Positions 1 through 8,452 of a stretch of DNA of 64,000 nucleotides are shown here, one piece after another. The stretch's first letter is position 1. The number at the start of each line of letters is the position of its first letter. Source of the stretch: Paracoccaceae bacterium. Lineage in GTDB: Bacteria; Pseudomonadota; Alphaproteobacteria; Rhodobacterales; Rhodobacteraceae. Made by a program: the position numbers and the translations under genes. The notes below the pieces were generated by a model. That model did no database searches and was not told where the DNA came from. It saw nothing but the letters and a program-made list of their open reading frames with translations. The DNA lies in contig JAIXZW010000003.1 in NCBI GenBank assembly GCA_027489375.1, positions 124,001 to 188,000 of the forward strand. Direction: 5' to 3'.

Positions 1-1
1 C

Positions 2-1849
2 GTGTTTTCCTTTTTCGAGGGCCTCGTCGATCCCTACGAACCCTATGAGCAGAACGACACACCGGCGCGGCAGCTTTGGCCGTTCCTGAAGGAATACATC
101 CGCCCCTTCCGGCGGGTGTTCGCGCTTACGGGGTTGCTGTCGGTCATCACGGCCTTCGGTGACATTGCGCTTTTGTGGTATGTCGGGCGGCTGGTGGATT
201 TCCTGTCGGTGACGGGTCCGGCCGCGTTCTGGGCGGCACACGGGACGGAAGTGATCCTTGTCGCCTTGGCCATGCTGACGGTGCGGCCTGCCTTGCAGAT
301 CACGCATGTGGCGCTGCTGCACAACACGATCATGCCGAATTTTGGCACGATGATGCGCTGGAGGGCGCATGGGCATGTGATCCGGCAGCCCGTGGGCTGG
401 TTCGAAAGCGACTTTGCGGGGCGGATTGCCAACCGGATCATGCAGACGCCGCCTGCGGCGAATGACGCGGTGTTCCAGACCTTTGACGCGGTGAGTTTCG
501 CAAGCGTCACGGTCGTGGGCGCGGGGATCATGCTGGCGGATGCGGATTGGCGTCTGCTGGTGCCGCTGGTCGTGTGGTTCCTGCTTTACGCGGCGCTTGT
601 CCGTTGGACGGTGCGGCGGGCGGGGCCAGCGTCGAAGGCGGCGTCAGATGCGCGGTCGGCGATCACGGGGCGGGTGGTGGATGCCTATACCAACATCCAT
701 TCGGTGAAGCTGTTCGCGCAGAACCACCGCGAGATGGATTACGCCCGCGAGGTGATCGAACAGGCGCGCGAGACGTTCAAGGCCGAGCAGCGGATCACCA
801 CGAAGATGGACATGGCGCTGACCCTGCTCAATTCCGCGCTGATCGTGACGATCACGGGGCTTGCGGTTTACCTGTGGGTGCAGGGGTCGGCCACGGTCGG
901 GACTGTGGCGGCGGCCTCGGCGCTGGTGCTGCGGCTGAACAACATGACCTATTGGATCATGTGGGCGTTCTCGTCGCTCGTGCAGTCTTTGGGCGTGGTG
1001 CAGGAGGGGATGGAGACGATCACCCAGCCGATCACGCTGGTGGACAAGGCGGGGGCGCAACCGTTGCGCTTCGAGCAAGGTCTGATCGAGGTGCAGGGGG
1101 TCAGCCACCATTACGGGCGCGGGTCGGGGGGGTTGGAGAAGCTGTCGCTGACGGTGCGACCGGGCGAGAAGATCGGGCTTGTGGGCCGGTCGGGGGCGGG
1201 GAAATCCACGCTCGTGCGGTTGATGCTGCGGTTTTATGATTGCGAGGGCGGGCGCATCCTGATCGACGGGCAGGATATTTCCACCGTCACGCAGGATTCG
1301 CTGCGCCGCCAGATCGGCATGGTGCAGCAGGACAGCAGCCTGATGCACAGGTCGGTGCGGGACAACATCCTCTATGGCCGCCCCGATGCGGGCGAAGAGG
1401 CGATGATCGCGGCGGCGAAGCAGGCCGAGGCGCATGAGTTCATCCTGACGCTGGAAGACCCGCAGGGGCGGCGCGGCTATGACGCGCATGTCGGCGAGCG
1501 CGGCGTGAAGCTGTCGGGCGGGCAACGGCAGCGGGTGGCGTTGGCGCGGGTGATCCTGAAGAACGCGCCGATCCTCATCCTTGACGAGGCGACGAGTGCG
1601 CTGGATTCGGAAGCGGAGGCCGCGATTCAGGATGCGCTTTACGGGGTGATGCAGGGCAAGACGGTGATCGCCATCGCGCACCGGCTTTCCACCATCGCGG
1701 CGATGGACCGGATTGTCGTTCTGGAAGACGGGCATATCGCCGAGGATGGAAGCCACGCGGAACTTCTGGCGCGGAATGGTCTTTATGCCCGCTTTTGGGC
1801 ACGGCAATCCGGTGGCTTCATCGGTTCGGAAGAGGAGGCCGCCGAATGA
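2..1849 (+). CDS. ABC exporter half-transporter (membrane domain + ATPase), first of a pair
   Basis: A 615-residue fused exporter subunit. The first ~320 residues are hydrophobic helices of a type I exporter membrane domain. The nucleotide-binding domain fills ~350-605, with Walker A GRSGAGKST near 396, signature LSGGQRQ near 504, Walker B ILILDEATSALD near 523 and the H-loop AHRLST near 560. All ATPase motifs are intact. The start is a GTG at the window edge, so the true start may lie upstream. The stop overlaps the next gene, a very similar half-transporter of nearly equal length, as ATGA. The two probably form a heterodimer that exports a lipid, peptide or drug across the inner membrane. 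The substrate cannot be read from the sequence. Confidence 0.9.
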   Translation: MFSFFEGLVDPYEPYEQNDTPARQLWPFLKEYIRPFRRVFALTGLLSVITAFGDIALLWYVGRLVDFLSVTGPAAFWAAHGTEVILVALAMLTVRPALQITHVALLHNTIMPNFGTMMRWRAHGHVIRQPVGWFESDFAGRIANRIMQTPPAANDAVFQTFDAVSFASVTVVGAGIMLADADWRLLVPLVVWFLLYAALVRWTVRRAGPASKAASDARSAITGRVVDAYTNIHSVKLFAQNHREMDYAREVIEQARETFKAEQRITTKMDMALTLLNSALIVTITGLAVYLWVQGSATVGTVAAASALVLRLNNMTYWIMWAFSSLVQSLGVVQEGMETITQPITLVDKAGAQPLRFEQGLIEVQGVSHHYGRGSGGLEKLSLTVRPGEKIGLVGRSGAGKSTLVRLMLRFYDCEGGRILIDGQDISTVTQDSLRRQIGMVQQDSSLMHRSVRDNILYGRPDAGEEAMIAAAKQAEAHEFILTLEDPQGRRGYDAHVGERGVKLSGGQRQRVALARVILKNAPILILDEATSALDSEAEAAIQDALYGVMQGKTVIAIAHRLSTIAAMDRIVVLEDGHIAEDGSHAELLARNGLYARFWARQSGGFIGSEEEAAE

Positions 1850-3696
1850 GCGCCCTGTCACGGCTTGGCGACTGGATCGACGCGTTCCGCCCTGCGGAAG
1901 GCCCGCCGCCGCGCACGCTTGGGGCTTTCATGAACTGGTGCCTGTCGGGGTCGTGGCCGATGCTGGTGCTGGCGGGGATCGTGTCGTCCATCGCGGGCGT
2001 GTCCGAGGTGGTTTCGGCCATGATCATGGGCTGGGTGATCGACGCGGCGATTGCCTCTGGCCCTGCGGGGTTTTTCACCGACCACATGGCGCTGATCGTC
2101 GGGTCGCTGGTGTTTTACATGGTGCTGCGCCCGCTGGCATTCGGGTTTTCGTCGGCGTCGAACTCCATCGTCATCGGCCCGAACGTGATGCCGCTGGTGC
2201 TGAGCCGCCTCCACCGCTGGACGCTGGGGCAGGCGGTGACGTTCTTTGACAACGATTTCGCGGGGCGGATCGCGCAGAAGCAGATGCAGGCGGCGCGGGC
2301 GGTTACGGATGTGGCGACCGAGATCATCAACACGGTCTGCTTCGCGCTCGCCTCGGTCGTGGGGTCGGCCATTCTGCTCTTGGCCATCGACTGGCGGATC
2401 GCGGCGGCGCTGGCGGTGTGGATGGTGGGGTATCTGCTGCTGATCCGCTTCTTCATGCCGCGGGTGCGGGTGAATTCGGCGGCGCGGGCGTCTTCGCGGG
2501 CGATGGTGTCGGGGCAGGTCGTGGATACGATCACCAATATCAAGACGGTGAAGCTGTTCGCCCATGCCGCATTCGAGGACCGCGTGGCGTTGAAGGCGAT
2601 GGAGGTGTTCCGCGAGTCTTCGGTCGAATTCGGCGAGATCAGCACGTGGTTCCGGCTGTCGCTGATGACGATTGCGGGGGTGCTTCCCGTGCTGCTGATC
2701 GGCGGGGCGGTGCTGCTGTGGCAACAGGGGTTGGCGACCGAGGGGGCGATTGCTGCGGCGGGCGCGATTGCGATGCGGATCGCGCAGATGTCGGGCTGGG
2801 TCAGTTTCACGCTGATGTCGATTTATACCAGCGTGGGCGAGGTCGAGGATGCGATGAAGACGCTTTCGGTTCCGCACACGCTGGCCGATGCGCCGGATGC
2901 GCGGGAATTGCCGCGGGTGAAGGGCGAGGTGCGGTTCGATCACGCGTCCTTCGCTTACGGGCGGCGGCGGGGCGGGGTGCGGGATATCGACCTGACCGTG
3001 CGGGCGGGGGAAAAACTGGGGATCGTGGGCGCTTCGGGGGCGGGGAAGTCGAGCCTCGTGTCCCTGCTCTTGCGGCTTTACGATACCGAAGAGGGCGCGA
3101 TCCTGATCGACGGGCATGATGTGCGCCATGTGACGCAGGAAAGCTTGCGGCGGCAGATCGGGATGGTCACGCAGGAAACGGCGATGTTCAACCGCTCGGC
3201 CCGCGACAACATCGCCTACGGGCGGCCGGATGCGACGATGGACGAGATCATCGCGGCGGCGAAGCAGGCGGAAGCGCATGATTTCATCATGCAGATGGTC
3301 GATCACACGGGACGCAAGGGGTATGACGCCTTTCTTGGCGAGCGGGGCGTCAAGCTGTCGGGCGGGCAGCGGCAGCGGATCGCGCTGGCGCGGGCCTTCC
3401 TGAAAGATGCGCCCATTCTGGTGCTGGACGAGGCGACATCGGCGCTGGACAGCGAGGTGGAGGCGAATATCCAGGCGGCGCTGGATCGGGTGATGGTGGG
3501 CAAGACCGTGCTGGCCATCGCACACCGGCTTTCGACCATTTCGGCGATGGACCGGATCGTCGTGCTTGACGATGGGCGCATTGTCGAACAAGGCACGCAT
3601 GACGAATTGCTGGCCCTTGGTGGGCTGTATGCCCGTTACTGGAACCGCCAATCGGGCGGCTTCATCGGGGTGGATGACAAGGAAGCAGCCGAGTGA
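1846..3696 (+). CDS. ABC exporter half-transporter (membrane domain + ATPase), second of a pair
   Basis: A 616-residue paralogue of the preceding gene with the same domain order: membrane helices to ~320, then an ATPase domain. It has Walker A GASGAGKSS near 396, signature LSGGQRQ near 504, Walker B ILVLDEATSALD near 524 and H-loop AHRLST near 559. The ORF is open from 1795, but the ATG at 1846 is chosen because it forms an ATGA overlap with the upstream stop. Both proteins end in a similar tail (RQSGGFIG then acidic residues), which points to tandem duplication. Neither site is degenerate, so both halves should hydrolyse ATP. Translational coupling to the first gene suggests a heterodimeric exporter of unknown substrate. 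Confidence 0.9.
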   Translation: MSALSRLGDWIDAFRPAEGPPPRTLGAFMNWCLSGSWPMLVLAGIVSSIAGVSEVVSAMIMGWVIDAAIASGPAGFFTDHMALIVGSLVFYMVLRPLAFGFSSASNSIVIGPNVMPLVLSRLHRWTLGQAVTFFDNDFAGRIAQKQMQAARAVTDVATEIINTVCFALASVVGSAILLLAIDWRIAAALAVWMVGYLLLIRFFMPRVRVNSAARASSRAMVSGQVVDTITNIKTVKLFAHAAFEDRVALKAMEVFRESSVEFGEISTWFRLSLMTIAGVLPVLLIGGAVLLWQQGLATEGAIAAAGAIAMRIAQMSGWVSFTLMSIYTSVGEVEDAMKTLSVPHTLADAPDARELPRVKGEVRFDHASFAYGRRRGGVRDIDLTVRAGEKLGIVGASGAGKSSLVSLLLRLYDTEEGAILIDGHDVRHVTQESLRRQIGMVTQETAMFNRSARDNIAYGRPDATMDEIIAAAKQAEAHDFIMQMVDHTGRKGYDAFLGERGVKLSGGQRQRIALARAFLKDAPILVLDEATSALDSEVEANIQAALDRVMVGKTVLAIAHRLSTISAMDRIVVLDDGRIVEQGTHDELLALGGLYARYWNRQSGGFIGVDDKEAAE

Positions 3697-4901
3697 AACT
3701 GACCATCGAGCGGATCGGGCATCTGGGCGACGGGGTCGCGCAGGGGCCGGATGGGCCTTTGTTCGTGCCGGGGGTGCTGCCGGGGGAAGAGGTCGAGGTG
3801 GACGGGGCGGTCGTGCGGATCGTCACGCCCTCGGTCGAGCGGAAGAAGGCGCCCTGTTCCCATGCGAAAAGCTGCGGCGGGTGCCTGATGCAGCATGCCT
3901 CGGACGGTTTCGTCGAGGGGTGGAAGGAAGGGATCGTGCGCGGCGCGCTTGCGGCGCAGGGGTTGGAGGCGGTGTTCCGGCCTACGGTGACATCGCCCCC
4001 GCGCAGCCGGCGGCGGGCAACGCTGGCGGCGCGCAAGACCAAGGGCGGGGCGCTGATGGGATTTCATGCGCGGGGGTCAGATGTGATCGTTCCCGTGCCG
4101 AATTGCCAGTTGCTCCATCCCGATCTGGTCGCGGGGTTTCCGGTGCTTGAAGCCTTGGTCAAGATCGGCGGGTCGCGGTCGACCGAGGTCGATCTGACCG
4201 TGACGCGCTCTCTGGCGGGGTTGGATGTGGCCGTGGCGGGCGGCAAGGAGCTTGACGCGCAGATGCGGCTTGAGCTGGCGCGGCTGGCGGAATCCCACGG
4301 GATCGCGCGGCTGACGTGGGGGGGCGAGGTGATCGCCCTGCGCACCGCGCCTGTGCAGCGGTTCGGCAAGGCATTGGTCGCCCCGCCGCCGGGGGCGTTC
4401 TTGCAGGCCACGGCCGAGGGCGAGGCGGCGCTGCTGTCGGGCGTGCGCGACGCCGTGGGCGGTGCGAAGCGGATCGTCGATCTGTTTGCCGGATGCGGCA
4501 CCTTTGCGCTGCCATTGGCGGAAAGCGCCGAGGTGTTGGCGGTCGAGGGCGAAGCAGCCATGACGGCGGCGCTGGAAAAGGGCTGGCGCAATGCCGAAGG
4601 GTTGAAGCGGGTGACGGTCGAAACGCGCGACCTGTTCCGCCGCCCGCTGGAGCCGGACGAGTTCAAGGGTGTCGATGCCGTGGTGATCGACCCGCCGCGC
4701 GCGGGGGCCGAGGCGCAGGTGGCCTGTCTGGTCGCGACCAAGGTGCCCGTGATCGCCGCCGTGTCGTGCAACCCCGCGACCTTTGCCCGCGATGCCAAGG
4801 CTCTGGTGGCCGCGGGTTGGCGGATCGACTGGATTCAGGTGGTGGACCAGTTCCGCTGGTCAAGCCATGTGGAGCTTGTCGCCCGTTTTTCGCGCACGTA
4901 A
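3693..4901 (+). CDS. TrmA/RumA-family class I SAM-dependent RNA (uracil-5-)-methyltransferase
   Basis: A 402-residue enzyme expected to methylate C5 of a uridine in rRNA or tRNA. It starts at GTG, overlapping the upstream stop as GTGA. Residues 1-50 look like a TRAM RNA-binding domain. A cysteine cluster with CGGC near 60-63 and a further cysteine in PNCQLLHP fits the RumA-type iron-sulfur site. The SAM site is VDLFAGCGTFALPLA at ~262-276, followed by DPPRAG at 333-338 and SCNPATF with the catalytic cysteine at ~359. The Fe-S cysteines favour the RumA/RlmCD branch over classic TrmA. The exact target base is not determinable here. Its coupling to ABC exporter genes looks positional rather than functional. 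Confidence 0.88.
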   Translation: MKLTIERIGHLGDGVAQGPDGPLFVPGVLPGEEVEVDGAVVRIVTPSVERKKAPCSHAKSCGGCLMQHASDGFVEGWKEGIVRGALAAQGLEAVFRPTVTSPPRSRRRATLAARKTKGGALMGFHARGSDVIVPVPNCQLLHPDLVAGFPVLEALVKIGGSRSTEVDLTVTRSLAGLDVAVAGGKELDAQMRLELARLAESHGIARLTWGGEVIALRTAPVQRFGKALVAPPPGAFLQATAEGEAALLSGVRDAVGGAKRIVDLFAGCGTFALPLAESAEVLAVEGEAAMTAALEKGWRNAEGLKRVTVETRDLFRRPLEPDEFKGVDAVVIDPPRAGAEAQVACLVATKVPVIAAVSCNPATFARDAKALVAAGWRIDWIQVVDQFRWSSHVELVARFSRT

Positions 4902-4984
4902 CGAATCCGTGAGGCGGCAAGCCGAATGGCTGGCTTTGCAGACGACCGATTTTTCGCTATTCGGTTGCAAAAATATAAGCAGGC

Positions 4985-5488
4985 ATGGCGGACAGGCGAA
5001 TGTGGCTGAGAGCGGTTCTGGTGGCGGTAATGGCCTTTGGCCTTGCTGCGTGCGGCGGGAAGTTTCGGACGTATCACGGGCCGGAGGTGACTTCGATCCA
5101 GGTGCACAAGTCAGAGCGGAAGATGTACCTTTTGCACAATGACGAAGTGCTCGAGGAATTCGATGTGTCGCTTGGCAAGAATCCCTTAGGGCCGAAGCAA
5201 TTCGAGGGCGACGGAAAGACGCCCGAGGGGGCATATTACATCAGCCACAAAAATCCGCGTTCGCAATACCATCTGTCCCTTGGCGTCTCATACCCGAATG
5301 TGAGGCAGGTGGAATTCGCACGGTCGCAGGGCAAGGCACCGGGCGGGGATATCTTCATCCACGGCGGGCCGCCGCGTCCGGTCAACAAGCGGGATTGGAC
5401 TGCGGGGTGCATTGCCGTGACCGACAGGGAAATGGAACGCATCTACGCGATGGTGAAGCCGGGCACGGTGATCCACATCCTGCCCTGA
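4985..5488 (+). CDS. L,D-transpeptidase (YkuD-fold) lipoprotein
   Basis: A 167-residue protein with a lipoprotein signal: a hydrophobic stretch followed by LAAC, giving a lipidated Cys23. The mature part is a YkuD-type L,D-transpeptidase domain with His126 in an HGG motif and the nucleophile Cys142 in TAGC, matching the family pattern [ST]-x-G-C. Such enzymes form 3-3 cross-links in peptidoglycan or attach lipoproteins to it in the periplasm. The ATG at 4985 is preceded by AAGCAGG. The gene ends in a strong intrinsic terminator. A CAP protein and a second L,D-transpeptidase lie just downstream, making a small cell-envelope group. Confidence 0.85.
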   Translation: MADRRMWLRAVLVAVMAFGLAACGGKFRTYHGPEVTSIQVHKSERKMYLLHNDEVLEEFDVSLGKNPLGPKQFEGDGKTPEGAYYISHKNPRSQYHLSLGVSYPNVRQVEFARSQGKAPGGDIFIHGGPPRPVNKRDWTAGCIAVTDREMERIYAMVKPGTVIHILP

Positions 5489-5508
5489 TCCGCAGCGGCA
5501 AAGACGAA

Positions 5509-5532
5509 GGGGGCCGGTTGGCCCCCTTTTTT
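5509..5532 (+). terminator. Rho-independent terminator after the L,D-transpeptidase gene
   Basis: A perfect 7-bp stem (GGGGGCC/GGCCCCC) around a GGTT loop is followed by six T residues. It sits 20 bases after the stop at 5488 and just before the end of the convergent CAP-domain gene, so it may insulate both. Confidence 0.85.
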
Positions 5533-5534
5533 GT

Positions 5535-6065
5535 TCAGAGGCCGCGTTGACCGCCCGTTACCAGCGTCCACCAGATCTTGCCGTTGGGTTCCTGATACCA
5601 TGCAAAGCCGACTTCGGTTGCCTTGGGGTCGAGGATCACGGCGCGCATGTCGGGTGCCCCCATCCAAGTGGCGAGGGTTTCCAGTTCCGTCTCGTAGGTT
5701 TCGGAAATCAGTTCGCCCATCAGCTTGCCGGTGTAGCCAACGCGGTTCACCCGATCGAGCGGCGAGGAGCCGTCGGAGCCAAAGTGCCACGGGCGGTTCT
5801 GCACGGACATATCGCGGGAATGGGTGGCCGCAGCCGCATTGAGCTGGGCGTTGTAGGCAAGTGGCGTCAGGCCGCGTGCGGAGCGCAGGGTGTTGACCGA
5901 ATCCAGCAGGCGGTAGGCAATCGTGCCCTGACCTTGCGCTGCGATGTCGTAAACCTGCGGCAGGGGCTTTCCGTCGGGGCCAAGCTGCGGGCGCGGACCG
6001 ACCGCGCCACAGGCCGACAGGAAGCCGACAAGGCCCGTTACCAAAACTGTGCGTCTGTCCATCAT
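5535..6065 (-). CDS. CAP (SCP/PR-1-like) domain lipoprotein
   Basis: About 176 residues. The ORF is open much further upstream, but the paired ATGs at 6065/6062 begin a clear lipoprotein signal (DRRTVLVTGLVGFLSACG, Cys at ~19), so this start is chosen. The rest is a CAP domain: a helix with VNTLRSARGLTPL, then LNAAAATHSRDM, PWHFGSDGSSP with a CAP-type histidine, GELISETY, and the closing GKIWWTLVTGG. Bacterial CAP proteins are secreted or envelope-anchored and mostly of unknown biochemical role. It is convergent with one L,D-transpeptidase and divergent from another, so an envelope role is plausible. Confidence is high for the fold and low for the function. Confidence 0.85.
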   Translation of the reverse strand: MMDRRTVLVTGLVGFLSACGAVGPRPQLGPDGKPLPQVYDIAAQGQGTIAYRLLDSVNTLRSARGLTPLAYNAQLNAAAATHSRDMSVQNRPWHFGSDGSSPLDRVNRVGYTGKLMGELISETYETELETLATWMGAPDMRAVILDPKATEVGFAWYQEPNGKIWWTLVTGGQRGL

Positions 6066-6241
6066 GCCCATCCGGCTTTGTTCTGCTCTTGCGGACTGCT
6101 CATACCGAAAGGCAGGAGGCAGTTCAAACCCAACTCTGCGTGACCATCGGCAATGGGCGGCGCAGTGACGGGTGTTTGATTTGCCCAAGGCAGGTGAAAG
6201 CGTTAAGGGAATGGCAAATCAGAAACCAAAGGGGCAAGCAG

Positions 6242-6841
6242 ATGAGTGACGAGAAGAATGCACTGAACCGCCGCCTGTTCGTAAGTGGTGCGGCTGCCGT
6301 ATTGGGCGCTTCGGCGTTGCCGGCGGTGGCTATGGAAAACACGACGGAGATGGAGACAGCGGCTTCATCATCGGTCCGGCACAATGCTTCGAGCTTCCGC
6401 ATGCTGGATTGGCAACCCTATTTCGCCAACACGCGCAACGGGGCCATTCTTGTCGACATCACTTCGCGTGCGCTGCATTTCTGGTCCGAGGACCAGTCGA
6501 TCTACAAGCTTTACCCGACCTCGGTTCCTCTGTCGGACGACCTGACGCGCAAGGGCAAGACCGAAGTGATCCAGAAGGTCGAAAACCCCACGTGGCGACC
6601 GACCCCGTCGATGAAGGAACGTCACCCCGAATGGCCCGATGTGGTCGAAGGCGGGGCGCCGGACAATCCGCTTGGCGTGCGCGCGCTTTATCTGTCGTGG
6701 CCCGCCTATCGCATCCACGGAACGCATGACACGCGCAAGATCGGGCGCAGGTCCAGCAACGGGTGTGTCGGGCTTTACAACGAGCACATTCTTGAATTGT
6801 ACGCACTCGCCCAAGTCGGTACGCAAGTGTTGCTAATTTGA
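6242..6841 (+). CDS. L,D-transpeptidase (YkuD domain), probably Tat-exported
   Basis: A 199-residue protein beginning at the ATG at 6242. The N-terminus has a twin-arginine-like signal (NRRLFVSGAAAVLGASALPAVA, Arg10-Arg11), suggesting Tat export of a folded enzyme. The YkuD domain has His159 in HGTHDTRKIGRRSSNGC and the nucleophile Cys175 in SNGC, then VGLYNEHI. This is a fully canonical active site for L,D-transpeptidase activity on peptidoglycan stem peptides. The earlier in-frame ATG at 6089 would bury the signal and is not preferred. The enzyme pairs with the lipoprotein L,D-transpeptidase 750 bp upstream, which has a different anchoring mode. Confidence 0.88.
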   Translation: MSDEKNALNRRLFVSGAAAVLGASALPAVAMENTTEMETAASSSVRHNASSFRMLDWQPYFANTRNGAILVDITSRALHFWSEDQSIYKLYPTSVPLSDDLTRKGKTEVIQKVENPTWRPTPSMKERHPEWPDVVEGGAPDNPLGVRALYLSWPAYRIHGTHDTRKIGRRSSNGCVGLYNEHILELYALAQVGTQVLLI

Positions 6842-6864
6842 CTACAAGGCTTTGAACAGAAGAT

Positions 6865-6890
6865 GGAATGCTTGCTGCAAGTTGCATTCC
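6865..6890 (+). terminator. Stem-loop downstream of the second L,D-transpeptidase gene
   Basis: GGAATGC and GCATTCC form a perfect 7-bp stem with a further TTG/CAA pairing inside the loop. A run of C then TTT follows rather than a clean T tract, so it may be a weak terminator or an mRNA-end hairpin. Confidence 0.4.
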
Positions 6891-6987
6891 CCCCCTTTAG
6901 CTGTTTAAGAGAAATCACGAGGAATAATCTTGGGTGCGTGACGTCGCCTCTGCAACAACGGCGTCATGCGAAATCTGGAGGTCTATT

Positions 6988-7167
6988 ATGAAGAAACTCG
7001 CGCTCGTCGCCGCTCTGTCGCTTGCTGCTACCTCGGCTTTCGCCGGCGGCATGGCTGAACCGGTCACGGAAGAAGCTGTTGTGGCTGCTGACACCTCTTC
7101 GTCGGCTGGCGGCATCGTTGTTCCGCTGCTGCTCCTCCTGGTCGTCGCGGCTGCTGCCTCGAACTGA
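6988..7167 (+). CDS. Very small exported protein with C-terminal hydrophobic segment, unknown function
   Basis: 59 residues, too short for many gene callers. The longer ORF starts at 6934, but the ATG at 6988 has GGAGG eight bases upstream and begins a textbook signal peptide (MKKLALVAALSLAATSAFA). Cleavage after AFA would leave ~40 residues: an acidic linker (EPVTEEAVVAADTSSS) and a hydrophobic end, GGIVVPLLLLLVVAAAASN, that could span or insert in a membrane. Codons are regular and a strong terminator follows, so it is likely a real and well-expressed monocistronic gene. No function is recognised. It is convergent with hemH, which does not by itself imply a role in haem metabolism. Confidence 0.75.
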   Translation: MKKLALVAALSLAATSAFAGGMAEPVTEEAVVAADTSSSAGGIVVPLLLLLVVAAAASN

Positions 7168-7186
7168 TCTCGGATCATTCAGGAAA

Positions 7187-7222
7187 GGGTCGGCGGGCGC
7201 TGCTCGCCGGCCCTTTTCTTTT
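7187..7222 (+). terminator. Rho-independent terminator after the small exported-protein gene
   Basis: A long GC stem, GGGTCGGCGGGC paired with GCTCGCCGGCCC apart from one mismatch, is followed directly by TTTTCTTTTG. It lies 20 bases after the stop codon. Confidence 0.8.
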
Positions 7223-7303
7223 GTCTGACGCCATAGGCGAAACAGGCGCCATGCTCCCGCAGGCGGGGGGGCGTTGAAGCGACGAACGGTTATTGGCGGA
7301 GTA

Positions 7304-8398
7304 TTAGCGGAGCCAGCCTGTCAGGTTGTCTTCGATCACGGCCGACAGTGCGGCGATGTGGGCATCGTCGTCGTTCAGGCAGGGTATATAGGTGAACGAT
7401 TCGCCCCCTGCGTGTTCAAACGCTTCGCGAATCTCGCCGTTGATTTCTTCCAGCGTCTCGATGCAGTCGGCCGAAAAGGCGGGGGCGATGACGGCGATGC
7501 GCTTCTTGCCCTGTTTCGCAAGCTCGGCCACGTGTTCCACGGTGTAGGGTTTCAGCCATTCTTCCGGGCCGAAGACGGATTGGAAGGTCGTGTCGATCGC
7601 GCCCTTTTCCCAGCCCAGCCGCTCCCGCAAGAGGCGCGAGGTTTTCTGGCACTGGCAGTGGTAGGGGTCGCCCTCCATCAGATAACGCTGCGGCATGCCG
7701 TGGTATGAGGCGACGAGGACGTCGGGCTTTTCCGCAAGCCCCGCATAGGCGCGTTCGACGGATTGGGCGAGCGCCTCGATATACAGCGGGTGGTCGAAGT
7801 ATTCGGCCACGGTGCGCACGGCGGGTTGGCGCTTTTCCTTCATCAGGGCGCGGAAGAACTGGTCATTCGCGGTGGCCGAGGTGGCACCGGCGTAATGGGG
7901 GTAGAGCGGGAAGAAGAGGATTTTCTCGCAGCCCGCTTCGACCATCGCGCGGACTTTCGAATCCGTCGATGGGTTGCCGTAGCGCATGCAGAAATCGACC
8001 ATCACGCCATCGCCATGCTTGGCTTTCAGCGTCTCTGCGATCTTGCGGGTCTGGTCTTTGGTGATGGTCAGCAGCGGGCTTTCGTTCTTTTCGTGGTTCC
8101 AGATCAGCTTGTAATTCGCACCCGACGAAAAGGGGCGCTTGGACAGGATCACGAGTTGCAGAAGCGGTTGCCAGATCCACGCGGAATAGTCGACGACGCG
8201 CTTGTCGGACAGGAATTCGTTGAGGTAGCGGCGCATCGACCAGTAGTCGTAATTGTCCGGCGTGCCGAGGTTGGCGACAAGGACGCCGATCTTTGCCTGC
8301 CGGACCGGCGGGTGGGAGGCGGGCGCATGGGCAAGGCGGCCGGTGCCGGGGGTAACGACGCCGTCGGTCGTTCCGGTCATGGGCTTGGCGTCGAGCAT
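7304..8398 (-). CDS. hemH: Ferrochelatase (protohaem ferro-lyase)
   Basis: A 364-residue enzyme that inserts ferrous iron into protoporphyrin IX, the last step of haem b synthesis, at the inner membrane. Family landmarks include VLVANLGTPDNYDYWSMRRY near the N-terminus, LFFPLYPHYAGATSAT, VASYHGMPQRY with the catalytic histidine, YHCQCQKTSRLLRE, and FSADCIETLEEI near the C-terminus. The N-terminus carries ~35 extra residues before the conserved start; an internal Met at residue 7 is an alternative. The gene is transcribed alone, converging on the small exported-protein gene. Confidence 0.95.
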   Translation of the reverse strand: MLDAKPMTGTTDGVVTPGTGRLAHAPASHPPVRQAKIGVLVANLGTPDNYDYWSMRRYLNEFLSDKRVVDYSAWIWQPLLQLVILSKRPFSSGANYKLIWNHEKNESPLLTITKDQTRKIAETLKAKHGDGVMVDFCMRYGNPSTDSKVRAMVEAGCEKILFFPLYPHYAGATSATANDQFFRALMKEKRQPAVRTVAEYFDHPLYIEALAQSVERAYAGLAEKPDVLVASYHGMPQRYLMEGDPYHCQCQKTSRLLRERLGWEKGAIDTTFQSVFGPEEWLKPYTVEHVAELAKQGKKRIAVIAPAFSADCIETLEEINGEIREAFEHAGGESFTYIPCLNDDDAHIAALSAVIEDNLTGWLR

Positions 8399-8452
8399 GG
8401 TCGCGTCCTTCGATAGGTCAACGTGCGGGACATATAGGCTTATTCGGCGGGG

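Noticed and set aside
644-1861. 405-residue minus-strand ORF over the first ABC exporter
   Set aside because: Antisense shadow with Arg/His/Pro-rich text and no recognisable domain.
1-3696. One degenerate ATPase site in the ABC pair, as in many heterodimeric exporters
   Set aside because: Both subunits have intact Walker A, signature and Walker B glutamate motifs.
4985-5488. Inactive L,D-transpeptidase because TAGC replaces SxGC
   Set aside because: The family motif allows Ser or Thr at that position, and the catalytic His and Cys are present.
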